From assembly GCA_044238875.1 (NCBI GenBank), contig JBIICM010000014.1:1-24143 (forward strand): a stretch of DNA of 24,143 bases, in the 5' to 3' direction. Made by a program: the position numbers and the translations under genes. This DNA comes from JAIBAI01 sp044238875. GTDB taxonomy: Bacteria; Bacteroidota; Bacteroidia; M30B66. The notes below the pieces were generated by a model. The model saw only the letters and a program-made list of their open reading frames with translations. It made no database searches and had not been told where the DNA came from. Positions within the stretch are counted from its first letter, which is position 1; each line of letters opens with the position of its first letter. Positions 15,222 through 22,844 of the stretch are shown one piece after another.

Positions 15222-15259
15222 AACCTGGTTGCCGCAACACCCGGCAACCGGGTTTTTTT
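15222..15259 (+). terminator. intrinsic terminator after the 78-aa gene
   Basis: A 13-bp stem (15222-15234 paired with 15242-15254, one G-T pair) with a 7-nt loop is followed by seven T residues, then G and seven more T residues. It separates the small gene from nth and contradicts an upstream start for nth at 15209. Confidence 0.9.
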
Positions 15260-15274
15260 GTTTTTTTGCTGCGG

Positions 15275-15934
15275 ATGAAAAGGGCTGAACGGTATAACAA
15301 AGTGATAGCATACTTTGAGCAGGAGATGCCCGTGGCCGAAACTGAACTGCATTACAGCAATCCTTTTGAGCTACTGGTGGCCGTGATCCTTTCGGCCCAA
15401 TGCACCGACAAGCGGGTGAATCTGGTTACCCCTGCATTATTTGAGCGTTTCCCTGACCCGCATACCCTTGCGGCTGCATCAGTCGAGGAGATTTTTTCGT
15501 TCATCCGCTCTGTCAGTTATCCGAATAATAAGGCGAAGCACCTGAAGGGGATGGCAGAAATGCTGGTGAATGAGTTTAACGCCGAGGTACCTGCCCTGCG
15601 TGAGCAACTTGAAAAACTACCGGGTGTGGGTCGTAAAACCGCCAATGTGATTGCCTCGGTGGTTTTTAACCAGCCAGCCATGGCTGTTGATACACATGTT
15701 TTCAGGGTTTCGGCCAGAATAGGCCTGACAGTGGGAGCCAAAACGCCCGCTCAGGCTGAACACCAGCTGGTAAGGTTTATCCCAGAGCACCTTATACCGC
15801 GGGCGCATCACTGGCTGATACTTCACGGAAGGTACGTTTGCAGGGCCCGTAATCCGGACTGCAACAGTTGTGGCATCAACCATCTTTGCAAGTTGGGCCA
15901 AAAAGAACTCAGGAAGAAAAACCAAAGTACCTGA
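15275..15934 (+). CDS. nth: endonuclease III (DNA glycosylase/AP lyase)
   Basis: This enzyme removes oxidised pyrimidines from DNA and nicks the abasic site in base excision repair. The 219-residue product has the helix-hairpin-helix LPGVGRKTANVI with catalytic Lys121, the catalytic Asp139 in VDTHVFR, and a [4Fe-4S] cluster motif C-x6-C-x2-C-x5-C formed by Cys189, Cys196, Cys199 and Cys205. The length is normal for the family. I chose ATG 15275 because the in-frame ATG at 15209 would put a terminator hairpin inside the coding region and adds 22 residues without family likeness. bcp begins 30 bp downstream and recA follows, so this forms a DNA-repair and oxidative-stress cluster. Confidence 0.96.
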   Translation: MKRAERYNKVIAYFEQEMPVAETELHYSNPFELLVAVILSAQCTDKRVNLVTPALFERFPDPHTLAAASVEEIFSFIRSVSYPNNKAKHLKGMAEMLVNEFNAEVPALREQLEKLPGVGRKTANVIASVVFNQPAMAVDTHVFRVSARIGLTVGAKTPAQAEHQLVRFIPEHLIPRAHHWLILHGRYVCRARNPDCNSCGINHLCKLGQKELRKKNQST

Positions 15935-15964
15935 ACATTGTTACTTGAAAAAACAAATAAAAAC

Positions 15965-16414
15965 ATGAGTCAATTAAAAGCGGGCGACAAAGCCCCGGTA
16001 TTTTCTGCCACAAACCAGGATGGCAAGCAGGTCAGCCTGAATGATTACAGTGGCAAACGTCTTGTTTTATACTTCTATCCCAAAGATGACACCCCCGGTT
16101 GCACCGCAGAAGCATGCAGCCTGAGGGATAATTTTTCAGCCCTTCGCGAGGCCGGGTATGAAGTGTTAGGCGTTAGTCCAGACCCAGCAAAGTCACATCT
16201 TAAGTTCATTGATAAATACAGTTTGCCGTTCAGCCTTCTGGCCGATACCGATCACAAGGTAGCTGAAGCGTTTGGGGTTTATGGCCTTAAAAAATTCATG
16301 GGCAGGGAATACATGGGTATCATCCGAACCACCTTTCTGATTGACGGAAAAGGTGTCATAGAGCAGGTGATTTCGAAGGTGGATACCAAGAATCACGCCC
16401 GTCAAATTTTATAA
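15965..16414 (+). CDS. bcp: thioredoxin-dependent peroxiredoxin (Bcp/PrxQ family)
   Basis: This cytoplasmic peroxidase reduces hydrogen peroxide and organic peroxides using thioredoxin. The 149-residue protein has the peroxidatic Cys46 in DDTPGCTAEACSLRD and a second cysteine at 51, the spacing typical of atypical two-cysteine Bcp proteins. YFYPKDDTPGC and GVSPDP are family hallmarks. The ATG at 15965 gives the normal start MSQLKAGDKAP; the in-frame extension to 15938 lacks family likeness. It is 30 bp after nth and probably cotranscribed with it. A hairpin terminator follows before recA. Confidence 0.95.
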   Translation: MSQLKAGDKAPVFSATNQDGKQVSLNDYSGKRLVLYFYPKDDTPGCTAEACSLRDNFSALREAGYEVLGVSPDPAKSHLKFIDKYSLPFSLLADTDHKVAEAFGVYGLKKFMGREYMGIIRTTFLIDGKGVIEQVISKVDTKNHARQIL

Positions 16415-16447
16415 ATACCTGCTATTCAAATTGTTAAAAAACTTATG

Positions 16448-16475
16448 AACAACTTGCGGGCGGGTTGTTTTTTTT
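16448..16475 (+). terminator. probable intrinsic terminator between bcp and recA
   Basis: An 8-bp stem (16448-16455 with 16462-16469, two T-G pairs) and a 6-nt loop run into an eight-T tract ending at 16475. It would end the nth-bcp transcript, leaving recA with its own promoter. I could not find a consensus promoter in the 35 bp that remain before recA. Confidence 0.65.
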
Positions 16476-16510
16476 GACGTATTTTGTGGCAAACTTCAAA
16501 CACACACATC

Positions 16511-17527
16511 ATGAGCAAGGAGATTAATGCTGAAAAGCTGAAAGCACTTCAGGTTATTATTGACAAGATTGATAAAACATATGGTAAAGGTACCATTATG
16601 AAAATGGGCGATCAGGCAGTGGAAGCAGCAGATGTGATTCCGACAGGTTCTGTTTCGCTTGACATTGCGCTGGGCGTTGGCGGTTTTCCCAAAGGCCGGA
16701 TCATCGAGATTTACGGTCCTGAATCATCCGGTAAAACTACACTGGCCATTCATGCCATCGCTGAATCGCAGAAAAATGGCGGAATTGCAGCGATAATAGA
16801 TGCCGAGCATGCCTTTGACAGATATTACGCCGAGAAACTGGGCGTTGATGTGGAGAACCTGCTGATTTCACAGCCCGACAATGGTGAACAGGCACTTGAG
16901 ATTGCCGATAACCTGATTCGTTCGGGAGCTATTGACATCATTGTTATTGACTCGGTGGCTGCCCTTACACCCAAAAGTGAGATCGAAGGTGAAATGGGAG
17001 ATTCAAAAATGGGTTTGCAGGCTCGTCTGATGTCGCAGGCGCTTCGCAAACTTACAGCTACCATCAGTCGCACCGGCAGTACCTGTATCTTTATTAACCA
17101 GTTGCGTGAAAAAATCGGGGTGATGTTCGGTAATCCCGAAACCACCACCGGCGGTAATGCACTGAAATTTTACGCCTCTATACGTCTAGACATTCGCCGC
17201 ATCGGGCAAATTAAAGACGGTGAGCAGGTGGTAGGAAACCGTACCCGGGTGAAAGTTGTTAAAAACAAAGTGGCACCGCCTTTCCGTCAGGCAGAGTTCG
17301 ATATTATCTATGGAGAAGGTATTTCAAGGGTGGGTGAGATCATTGATCTGGGCGTTGAAAAAAACATCATCAAGAAAAGTGGATCATGGTTCAGCTTTGA
17401 TGATACCAAACTTGGGCAGGGTAGGGATGCAGTAAAAACATTACTGGCTGACAACCCCGATCTGGCTGAAACCATTGAACTGCGTATCCGCGAAGCCATT
17501 GGTATGATGCAGGAAAGTTTGGCCTGA
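16511..17527 (+). CDS. recA: recombinase RecA
   Basis: This is the ATP-dependent strand-exchange protein of homologous recombination, which also activates LexA-type repressors where present. The 338-residue product has the Walker A motif GPESSGKT at residues 69-76, the conserved block IDSVAALTPKSEIEGEMGD, the L1/L2 loop regions (QALRKL and FINQLREKIGVMFGNPETTTGG), and the usual C-terminal domain. I chose ATG 16511 (MSKEINAEKLKALQ); the extension to 16484 is not family-like. It follows the bcp terminator and precedes a hydrolase gene that has its own promoter. Confidence 0.97.
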   Translation: MSKEINAEKLKALQVIIDKIDKTYGKGTIMKMGDQAVEAADVIPTGSVSLDIALGVGGFPKGRIIEIYGPESSGKTTLAIHAIAESQKNGGIAAIIDAEHAFDRYYAEKLGVDVENLLISQPDNGEQALEIADNLIRSGAIDIIVIDSVAALTPKSEIEGEMGDSKMGLQARLMSQALRKLTATISRTGSTCIFINQLREKIGVMFGNPETTTGGNALKFYASIRLDIRRIGQIKDGEQVVGNRTRVKVVKNKVAPPFRQAEFDIIYGEGISRVGEIIDLGVEKNIIKKSGSWFSFDDTKLGQGRDAVKTLLADNPDLAETIELRIREAIGMMQESLA

Positions 17528-17534
17528 AAAGTAT

Positions 17535-17565
17535 TTTGATTGCTCGTCAGGGTGCTGTATCTTTT
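17535..17565 (+). promoter_or_regulatory. promoter of the alpha/beta hydrolase gene
   Basis: TTTG at 17535-17538, then exactly 19 nt, then TATCTTTT at 17558-17565. This is the Bacteroidota promoter with one mismatch at the last base of the -7 element. Transcription would start around 17572, about 12 nt before the ATG at 17584. Confidence 0.6.
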
Positions 17566-17583
17566 CGCTGAGATTCTATCTGC

Positions 17584-18423
17584 ATGGATTTTTCAGTCGG
17601 AACAGATCGTTGGCATTATAATCTTTACGGTAATGGAACCGATGTACTGATAGCATTTCATGGCTACGGGCAGGATAATACCTTTTTCCGGCATCTGGTC
17701 GAATGTTTTTATGATCATTACATCATTGTTGCTGTTGATCTTGCCTATCACGGGTCAAATCTGCATACTGAAGCGGACTTTTGTTTCAACCGGCAATATG
17801 CGCAGCAATGGATGAGCAGCCTGCTCATTCATCTGGGCAGGCAATCGGTAGGTATCATTGGCTTTTCGCTGGGTGCCAGGCTGGCACTGTTTATCGCATC
17901 TGTCTGTCCTGAAAAGGTTCGAGAGCTTTGGCTGCTTGCCCCTGATGGAATGCCCGTCTCAGTATTTTATAGATTCCTGACTTCAACCTGGGCAGGCCAC
18001 CTGCTTTTCAGCAACTTCGTCGGCCATCCCTGGTTAGCGAAATTTTTAATCGGAGCAGGTCTTAACCTGAGAATATTGAATGCAAAAACTGCCGGCTTTT
18101 TTCACAATGAAATCAGAAGCCGGCAACACCGGCAGCAGCTCTACAATACCTGGTATGCATACCGTAAGGCGCTGCCCGACCATAACGCTTTGAGGCAAGC
18201 TCACCTATCCTGCAATTTTTCAGTAACCGGCATACTTGGAACGCGCGATGTGGTAATACCCTTTCGCAAAACCAAAAGATGGTTGAAACGGGTTTTTCCC
18301 AATGCGATTTTACTGGAGCCTGATTTGGGTCACAACCTGCTGAGCGAGAAGGCGACCAAAAAAATTATGGAAATTTTTTTGCACAAAAAAGGCGGCATAA
18401 AGCCGCCTACAAAATCTATGTAA
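17584..18423 (+). CDS. alpha/beta-hydrolase fold protein
   Basis: This is a 279-residue cytoplasmic hydrolase of unknown substrate. The oxyanion-loop motif AFHGYGQD (residues 24-31), the nucleophile elbow GFSLGAR with Ser95, the acid Asp222 in GTRDVVIPF and His250 in DLGHNLL form a complete catalytic triad. A long cap region between about residues 115 and 205 would set specificity. Esterase, thioesterase or lactone hydrolase activity are all possible. The gene has its own promoter after recA. Its last 15 codons carry the terminator of the opposing rpmH gene, and only 6 bp separate the two stop codons. Confidence 0.88.
   Translation: MDFSVGTDRWHYNLYGNGTDVLIAFHGYGQDNTFFRHLVECFYDHYIIVAVDLAYHGSNLHTEADFCFNRQYAQQWMSSLLIHLGRQSVGIIGFSLGARLALFIASVCPEKVRELWLLAPDGMPVSVFYRFLTSTWAGHLLFSNFVGHPWLAKFLIGAGLNLRILNAKTAGFFHNEIRSRQHRQQLYNTWYAYRKALPDHNALRQAHLSCNFSVTGILGTRDVVIPFRKTKRWLKRVFPNAILLEPDLGHNLLSEKATKKIMEIFLHKKGGIKPPTKSM
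18384..18408 (-). terminator. rpmH terminator embedded in the hydrolase gene
   Basis: On the minus strand AGGCGGC, a 5-nt loop and GCCGCCT form a 7-bp GC-rich stem (18408-18390) followed by six T residues (18389-18384). It lies 22 bp beyond the rpmH stop codon and inside the last codons of the convergent hydrolase gene (residues KKGGIKPP). There is no other hairpin in the 6-bp gap between the genes. Confidence 0.8.
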
Positions 18424-18429
18424 AACGAG

Positions 18430-18588
18430 TTAACGTTTGTGCAGTTTGTCAGAGGAAACAGTAAGCCTTTTACGACCCCTTGCGCGACGGGCTGCAAGTA
18501 CGCGACGGCCATTGGCAGTTGCCATTCTTTCACGGAATCCGTGCTTGTTTCTTCTTTTTCTCTGCGAAGGCTGAAATGTTCTTAACAT
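18430..18588 (-). CDS. rpmH: 50S ribosomal protein L34
   Basis: This is a 52-residue, strongly basic protein of the large ribosomal subunit. It begins MLRTFQPSQRKRRNKHGFRE and continues with RMATANGRRVLAARRARGRKRLTVS, the diagnostic L34 sequence. The length is typical for Bacteroidota. It has its own promoter, with a leader of only about 15 nt, and an intrinsic terminator. In many bacteria rpmH neighbours rnpA and dnaA near the origin; neither gene is seen here. The upstream gene on the same strand is a pseudouridine synthase, which ends 2 bp before the promoter. Confidence 0.97.
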   Translation of the reverse strand: MLRTFQPSQRKRRNKHGFRERMATANGRRVLAARRARGRKRLTVSSDKLHKR

Positions 18589-18610
18589 GGCGCACTCTTT
18601 TTAAAGGATT

Positions 18611-18640
18611 GCAAAAGTAGTAAAAAAAAATAAATGTCAA
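18611..18640 (-). promoter_or_regulatory. rpmH promoter
   Basis: On the minus strand TTG (18640-18638) is followed by 18 nt and then TACTTTTGC (18619-18611), a perfect -7 element. The -7 bases are identical to those of the tRNA-Arg promoter at 11018-11025. A long T/A stretch fills the spacer. A start near 18604 would leave a very short leader before the ATG at 18588. Confidence 0.75.
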
Positions 18641-18641
18641 G

Positions 18642-19331
18642 TCAGATTGTAAAAAAATCAGGATAATCTTTAATCGGGGCCCAGGCCTGTCCTGCGGGCA
18701 AAGGTGCTGTGATGCTTAATTTTTCTTTCTTTATGGGGTGTTCAAAGCAAAGTGACCGGGCATGTAAACAGATAGAGCGGTCATTATTGCCCCGTCGGGC
18801 TCCGTATTTAACATCTCCCCTGATAGGCCAGCCTGCAGCTGAAAGCTGCACCCTGATCTGATGATGTCTGCCTGATTGCGGCCATAGTTCAAGTAATGAG
18901 TAATGGTCGGTTTTTAACAATTTTTTCCATTTCAGTTCGCAGCGCAATAAGCCTTCACCTTCATTTTTAAATGCATACGAGCGGTTTTTTTGCTCGTTTT
19001 TTTCAAGATAATGCACAAGTTCTCCCGAAGAGCCGGCAGGTTCACCTTCAACAAGTGCCAGATAAGTTTTTTCGACCTCCCTTGTTCTGAAAAGGGCATT
19101 CATGCGTGACAAGGCTTTACCGGTTTTGGCAAAGGCCACCACACCGCTCACCGGCCTGTCGAGGCGGTGTATCACCCCTACAAAAACATTTCCGGGTTTT
19201 TGGTACTTCTCTTTGAGAAATAGTTCCAGCGTCTTTGAAAGCGCCTGATCACCTGTCTTATCACCCTGCACAATCTCTCCCGGAGACTTGTTAACTAAAA
19301 TCAGATGGTTATCTTCATACAGCACCTGCAT
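18642..19331 (-). CDS. RluA-family RNA pseudouridine synthase
   Basis: This enzyme isomerises uridine to pseudouridine in rRNA or tRNA. The 229-residue protein has the catalytic motif HRLDRPVSG with Asp58, the N-terminal block LYEDNHLILVNKSPGEIV, the EKTYLALVEG strand and the GRHHQIRVQLSAAGWPI motif near the C-terminus. There is no S4 domain, as in several short Bacteroidota paralogues, so the exact target cannot be named. I chose ATG 19331: a TTG 45 bp upstream is in frame, but a perfect -7 promoter element lies between the two and MQVLYEDNHL is the normal family start. Confidence 0.92.
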   Translation of the reverse strand: MQVLYEDNHLILVNKSPGEIVQGDKTGDQALSKTLELFLKEKYQKPGNVFVGVIHRLDRPVSGVVAFAKTGKALSRMNALFRTREVEKTYLALVEGEPAGSSGELVHYLEKNEQKNRSYAFKNEGEGLLRCELKWKKLLKTDHYSLLELWPQSGRHHQIRVQLSAAGWPIRGDVKYGARRGNNDRSICLHARSLCFEHPIKKEKLSITAPLPAGQAWAPIKDYPDFFTI

Positions 19332-19354
19332 AAACGGTTCTTCGGTTTTTTGCC

Positions 19355-19362
19355 CAAAGGTA
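19355..19362 (-). promoter_or_regulatory. -7 element of the pseudouridine synthase promoter
   Basis: TACCTTTG on the minus strand is an exact TAnnTTTG match, placed so that transcription would start about 17 nt before the ATG at 19331. No TTG lies at the ideal -33 distance. A TTG 11 nt upstream is too close. Confidence 0.4.
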
Positions 19363-19457
19363 ACAGGCCCGGCCAATTGTTAGAAAAGCGGTTGGAAAAT
19401 ACCTCCGGATTAAAAATGTCAGGCTTAAAATAGCCTTAGTTTTACAGCGGAATTGTT

Positions 19458-20000
19458 ATGAAAACAAGGATTGTTGTTGCCGGATTGCTGCTTTGCACAA
19501 TGCCGTTTTCGGGTTTTGCCCAGCGAAAAAGAAAAGATGTTCCTCAGACTGGGTTCGGTCCCGGTATTGTTTACAATTTGCCTGTAAATAGCCTGGCCGG
19601 TGAATTGAGGGCGAAAATTCCGGTATGGAACAGGTTTTTCGCCGTTCCGGAAGTCAGCTACTTCATGCCTTTCAGTCCCATACATGAATTTTACGCCGGT
19701 GCAGCCCTGCACTATGAGTCGCCCTTCACACTGGGTAAATTCACCCCTTATCTGGCTGCAGGTCTATACTACAATAACTGGATCAATGTGGCAGAATACC
19801 GCAGCAGCACCAATGACAGGAACAACATGGCGCCCGAGGCCGGAGGGGGACTTGTGCTCAGTCGCGGCTGTATCCGCCCTTACCTTGAAGGCCGTTACGA
19901 CATGCGCTGGAAAGAAGGAACGATTCGCCTCGGCATATTATTCTATCCGGGCGATTGCCGCCTCCGCATGCGAAAGGTTAAATGCCCGGCATACGGTTAA
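19458..20000 (+). CDS. exported protein, probably a small outer-membrane beta-barrel
   Basis: This is a 180-residue protein of unknown function. It has a clear signal peptide ending FAQ (about residue 22). The mature part alternates short amphipathic strands with turns rich in G, N and D (GPGIVYNLPVN, FYAGAALHYESPF, TPYLAAGLYYNNW, GGLVLSRGCIRPYLEGRYDMRW, GTIRLGILFYPG), the pattern of a small outer-membrane barrel. It carries two cysteines near the C-terminus. It is followed 10 bp later by a lipoprotein gene on the same strand, so the two probably form an operon. Function cannot be assigned. Confidence 0.75.
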   Translation: MKTRIVVAGLLLCTMPFSGFAQRKRKDVPQTGFGPGIVYNLPVNSLAGELRAKIPVWNRFFAVPEVSYFMPFSPIHEFYAGAALHYESPFTLGKFTPYLAAGLYYNNWINVAEYRSSTNDRNNMAPEAGGGLVLSRGCIRPYLEGRYDMRWKEGTIRLGILFYPGDCRLRMRKVKCPAYG

Positions 20001-20010
20001 TACTCGCTTT

Positions 20011-20889
20011 ATGAAAAAACTTTCGGTTTTATGGATCTCACTGATCCTGTTTGCCTGTTCAAAAGAAAGGCTTGAGAAAGACGATTTCACTTCCATGGAT
20101 GAATTCTACAATGAACACAGGCAGGAAGAACAGGAATACCTCATTGACTCAGGCGGTAAATGTCCGCTGATTGCCCGCTTCCAGACAAAAATCTGCCTGG
20201 GCAAGGCCGCCCTCACACTGCCGGGTGGAGCTGCCTTTAACTATCCCTGGAAGTTAAAGGTGGTAGAACTTTACTCGATCAAAGACATGATGCTCTGGCC
20301 CATGCAAGGTATGAGCGGCGACAGTCTGCTTAAGATTTCGGCCATGATACGCATCAGGGCTTACAAAGATGATAAAGAGCTTTCGCTGAAGCCCGGCGGA
20401 TCTTACCTGGTTGAAACAGATACCCTCGTACCTGTTTATCAGGACATGGCTGTTCATACAGGTTCACAGGAACCGACGATGGTAAACTGGACAAAAAACC
20501 CCGTTGCGGGCGATACTATTACAACCATTAATACAAGTCCTGAAACCTATCAGATGAAGATCGGGACCCTGGGCTGGTCAATGGCAGCTGCAAATACGGG
20601 CAGTGCGCCCTATACCAGTATCGCTTTTACCGTAGCCGGTAATAATACCCAGAACATAGAGGTGTTTTTGGTCATGCGCAATTTTAAAGGATTGATGAAA
20701 GTGCGAAACCTCAAATCGTTGCCGGTGCCTGTTGGAGAGCAGATAACCTTGTTTGCGATGGCTAAAAAGTCAACAGGTGAATATGTGCTTCATAAAGAGA
20801 ACATGAATGTTACAGCCGGGATGGAAATTGCACTCAAACTCAATGTTGTGAGCGAAGAAATGCTGCTCAATGAAATGAACGATCTATGA
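20011..20889 (+). CDS. lipoprotein of unknown function
   Basis: This 292-residue protein has a lipobox at its N-terminus (LILFAC, Cys16), so it is predicted to be lipid-anchored in the envelope. It continues with a charged stretch rich in D, E and R (residues 18-45) and then a beta-rich domain. I recognise no family. I chose the ATG at 20011 because the longer in-frame frame from 19684 runs inside the preceding gene and would bury the lipoprotein signal. It is separated by 10 bp from the barrel-like gene and converges on panB with 8 bp between stop codons. Confidence 0.8.
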   Translation: MKKLSVLWISLILFACSKERLEKDDFTSMDEFYNEHRQEEQEYLIDSGGKCPLIARFQTKICLGKAALTLPGGAAFNYPWKLKVVELYSIKDMMLWPMQGMSGDSLLKISAMIRIRAYKDDKELSLKPGGSYLVETDTLVPVYQDMAVHTGSQEPTMVNWTKNPVAGDTITTINTSPETYQMKIGTLGWSMAAANTGSAPYTSIAFTVAGNNTQNIEVFLVMRNFKGLMKVRNLKSLPVPVGEQITLFAMAKKSTGEYVLHKENMNVTAGMEIALKLNVVSEEMLLNEMNDL

Positions 20890-20897
20890 CCGGATGC

Positions 20898-21713
20898 TCA
20901 ATACTGCTCGGCAGTATTGGGGAAGTCTCCGTTGCGTATATCAGACACATACCGGCCTACCGCATTGCTGATTTGCTCATTCAGATTGGCATAGGTGCGC
21001 AGAAATCTGGGTTTGAATTCGGTATTGATGCCCAGCATATCATGTAAAACCAGCACCTGACCATCAACGCCGCCTCCGGCACCAATGCCAATTACCGGGA
21101 TGCGCAATGACGATGCTACCTGGGTGGCCAGTGCCGCCGGAACCTTTTCCAAAACTATGGCAAAGCACCCTGCTTCCTGCAGCAGCAGAGCATCATGAAT
21201 AAGCTTTTCTGCCTCCTCTTTCTCCCGGGCTCTCACCACATAAGTACCGAATTTATAAATACTTTGGGGGGTTAATCCCAGATGACCCATCACCGGTACG
21301 CCGGCGCTCAGAATGCGCCTCACAGATTCTTCAATCTCAGCGCCACCCTCCATTTTCACGGCATGTGCGCCGGTTTCTTTCATTACCCTGATGGCAGAGG
21401 TCAGCGCCTCCTTGCTGTTGCCCTGGTAAGAGCCGAAGGGCAGGTCAACAACAACCAGTGCCCGGTGCGCCCCCCTTATAACGGATGCAGCATGATAAAT
21501 CATCTGGTCGAGGGTAATTGGAAGGGTGGTTTCATGGCCGGCCATAACATTTGAGGCTGAGTCGCCCACCAGAATTATATCTATCCCTGATGCATCAATG
21601 ATTCTCGCCATTGAAAAGTCATAGGCCGTAAGCATGGCAATCTTTTCACCGCGGCTTTTCATTTCCTGCAGTACCTTCACGGTTACTCTTTTAACCTCTT
21701 TTTGAACAGACAT
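20898..21713 (-). CDS. panB: 3-methyl-2-oxobutanoate hydroxymethyltransferase
   Basis: This enzyme transfers a hydroxymethyl group from 5,10-methylenetetrahydrofolate to 3-methyl-2-oxobutanoate, giving ketopantoate for pantothenate and coenzyme A synthesis. The 271-residue protein shows the TIM-barrel hallmarks: MLTAYDFSMARI, the Mg-binding Asp51 in LVGDSASNVMAGHETTLP, VVDLPFGSYQ, AVKMEGG, GHLGLTPQS, VLEKVP and GIGAGGGVDGQVLVLHDMLG. Length and start are typical. The gene is transcribed toward the lipoprotein gene on its left and is divergent from another lipoprotein gene on its right. panC or panD are not in the window. Confidence 0.97.
   Translation of the reverse strand: MSVQKEVKRVTVKVLQEMKSRGEKIAMLTAYDFSMARIIDASGIDIILVGDSASNVMAGHETTLPITLDQMIYHAASVIRGAHRALVVVDLPFGSYQGNSKEALTSAIRVMKETGAHAVKMEGGAEIEESVRRILSAGVPVMGHLGLTPQSIYKFGTYVVRAREKEEAEKLIHDALLLQEAGCFAIVLEKVPAALATQVASSLRIPVIGIGAGGGVDGQVLVLHDMLGINTEFKPRFLRTYANLNEQISNAVGRYVSDIRNGDFPNTAEQY
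20899..20919. terminator. hairpin at the convergent ends of the lipoprotein gene and panB
   Basis: CAATACTGC (20899-20907) pairs perfectly with 20911-20919 over a 3-nt loop. It overlaps the panB stop codon and last codons and begins 9 bp after the opposing lipoprotein stop. There is no T-run on either side, so it may slow polymerase or protect mRNA 3' ends rather than act as a classic intrinsic terminator. Confidence 0.4.
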
Positions 21714-21764
21714 AATTTTCTGATAAACGGCAATATTACTAATTTATAGGCTGCATATAATTTG

Positions 21765-21772
21765 TAAGTTTG
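21765..21772 (+). promoter_or_regulatory. -7 element immediately upstream of the lipoprotein gene
   Basis: TAAGTTTG is an exact match to TAnnTTTG and ends 4 bp before the ATG at 21777. If it is active, transcription would begin at or beside the start codon, giving a leaderless mRNA. No TTG lies at the usual -33 distance, so the call is tentative. Confidence 0.35.
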
Positions 21773-21776
21773 TCGG

Positions 21777-22787
21777 ATGAACCGGATCATCGCCGCCCTT
21801 CTTGCCGTTTCAACCCTTTTGAGCATTTCATGTTCAAATGACCTTGAGATCAACGGGCCCTGGAAAGAGACCATGGTTGTATTTGGCCTGCTTAACCGGC
21901 AGGAGTCTGTGCATTACATCAGGCTCAGTAAAGCTTTTCTTGGCGAGGGTGATGCCCTGCAATTTGCATCCATTGCTGATTCGGTTTATTATAACCCTGA
22001 CAATATCAGTGTGCAGATTGATGAACGCATCAACGGCATGGTAACCCGCACATTTGTCTTACAGCCTGAAACAGGCATTCAAAAAGATCCCGGTATTTTT
22101 TCTTATCCGGGTCAGGTATTGTTTACATTTAATACGCCTTCAGGCAATCCGCTCAGCCAGACTGCCAGCTACAAACTCCGCATTAAAAATAAGCAGAGCG
22201 GTGTGGAACTTACCGGTGAAACCAGCGTGCTGGGTAATATGAACTTCGACCTGCCCTTTGGTACACTTAATTTTTATCCAAGACAAAACCTCAATATCAA
22301 ATGGAAAAGCGTTGAAGGCGGAGCCCTATATGAAGTTTTTCTGCGTTTTCTTTACAGGGAGTATCGGGTAAACAACCCTTCTGACACTATCAGGAAATTT
22401 ATAGAACTAAATATTGGCAGGGTCAATCTGGATTTCAAAGGTTCCCTGCAGAGCCTGAACCTGCCGGTGAACAATATTGACATTTATCGCACGCTTGGCC
22501 TTGAACTCAGTGTGCCCGACCCCCTTGATCCTGTTGCCAGAATTGCAGATAGTTTACTGATCAGAATCAACGTAGCAGATGAAGACATGGCCACCTATAT
22601 TCAGGTAAACCAGCCTTCGAACACCATTGCCCAGGAAAGACCGCAATTTAACAATGTGGTGAATGGTGTTGGATTGTTTGCTTCACGCGGCAGCTACACC
22701 AAGAAATTCAGAATCGGTGACTTTACCGTGGATAGCCTCAGGAGCAATCAATTCACTAAAAACCTGAATTTTGAAGCCCGGCCCTGA
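21777..22787 (+). CDS. lipoprotein of unknown function, DUF4249-like
   Basis: This is a 336-residue envelope lipoprotein with the lipobox LLSISC (Cys19). The mature part opens with a beta-rich domain (ETMVVFGLLNRQESVHYIRLSKAFLG) whose pattern, an early strand followed by HYIRLSK and then SV.YNPDNISVQI, recalls the Bacteroidota DUF4249 family that often accompanies TonB-dependent receptors. The likeness is loose and there is no receptor gene next to it. The C-terminal half is beta-rich with no motif. The ATG at 21777 gives a compact signal sequence. It is divergent from panB, with 63 bp between the starts. Confidence 0.75.
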   Translation: MNRIIAALLAVSTLLSISCSNDLEINGPWKETMVVFGLLNRQESVHYIRLSKAFLGEGDALQFASIADSVYYNPDNISVQIDERINGMVTRTFVLQPETGIQKDPGIFSYPGQVLFTFNTPSGNPLSQTASYKLRIKNKQSGVELTGETSVLGNMNFDLPFGTLNFYPRQNLNIKWKSVEGGALYEVFLRFLYREYRVNNPSDTIRKFIELNIGRVNLDFKGSLQSLNLPVNNIDIYRTLGLELSVPDPLDPVARIADSLLIRINVADEDMATYIQVNQPSNTIAQERPQFNNVVNGVGLFASRGSYTKKFRIGDFTVDSLRSNQFTKNLNFEARP

Positions 22788-22844
22788 CGAATTGTCAGTA
22801 GACCATCGGCGACTTTAGAAATCAGCGATTTAAAACTGTCTCAC

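Noticed and set aside
15209..15274. Upstream start codon for endonuclease III
   Set aside because: It would place a strong terminator hairpin inside the gene and adds residues not seen in the family.
19332..19376. TTG start for the pseudouridine synthase
   Set aside because: An exact -7 promoter element lies downstream of it, and the family N-terminus begins at the ATG at 19331.
19684..20010. Longer form of the lipoprotein starting inside the preceding gene
   Set aside because: It overlaps the exported-protein gene and would hide the lipobox signal found at 20011.
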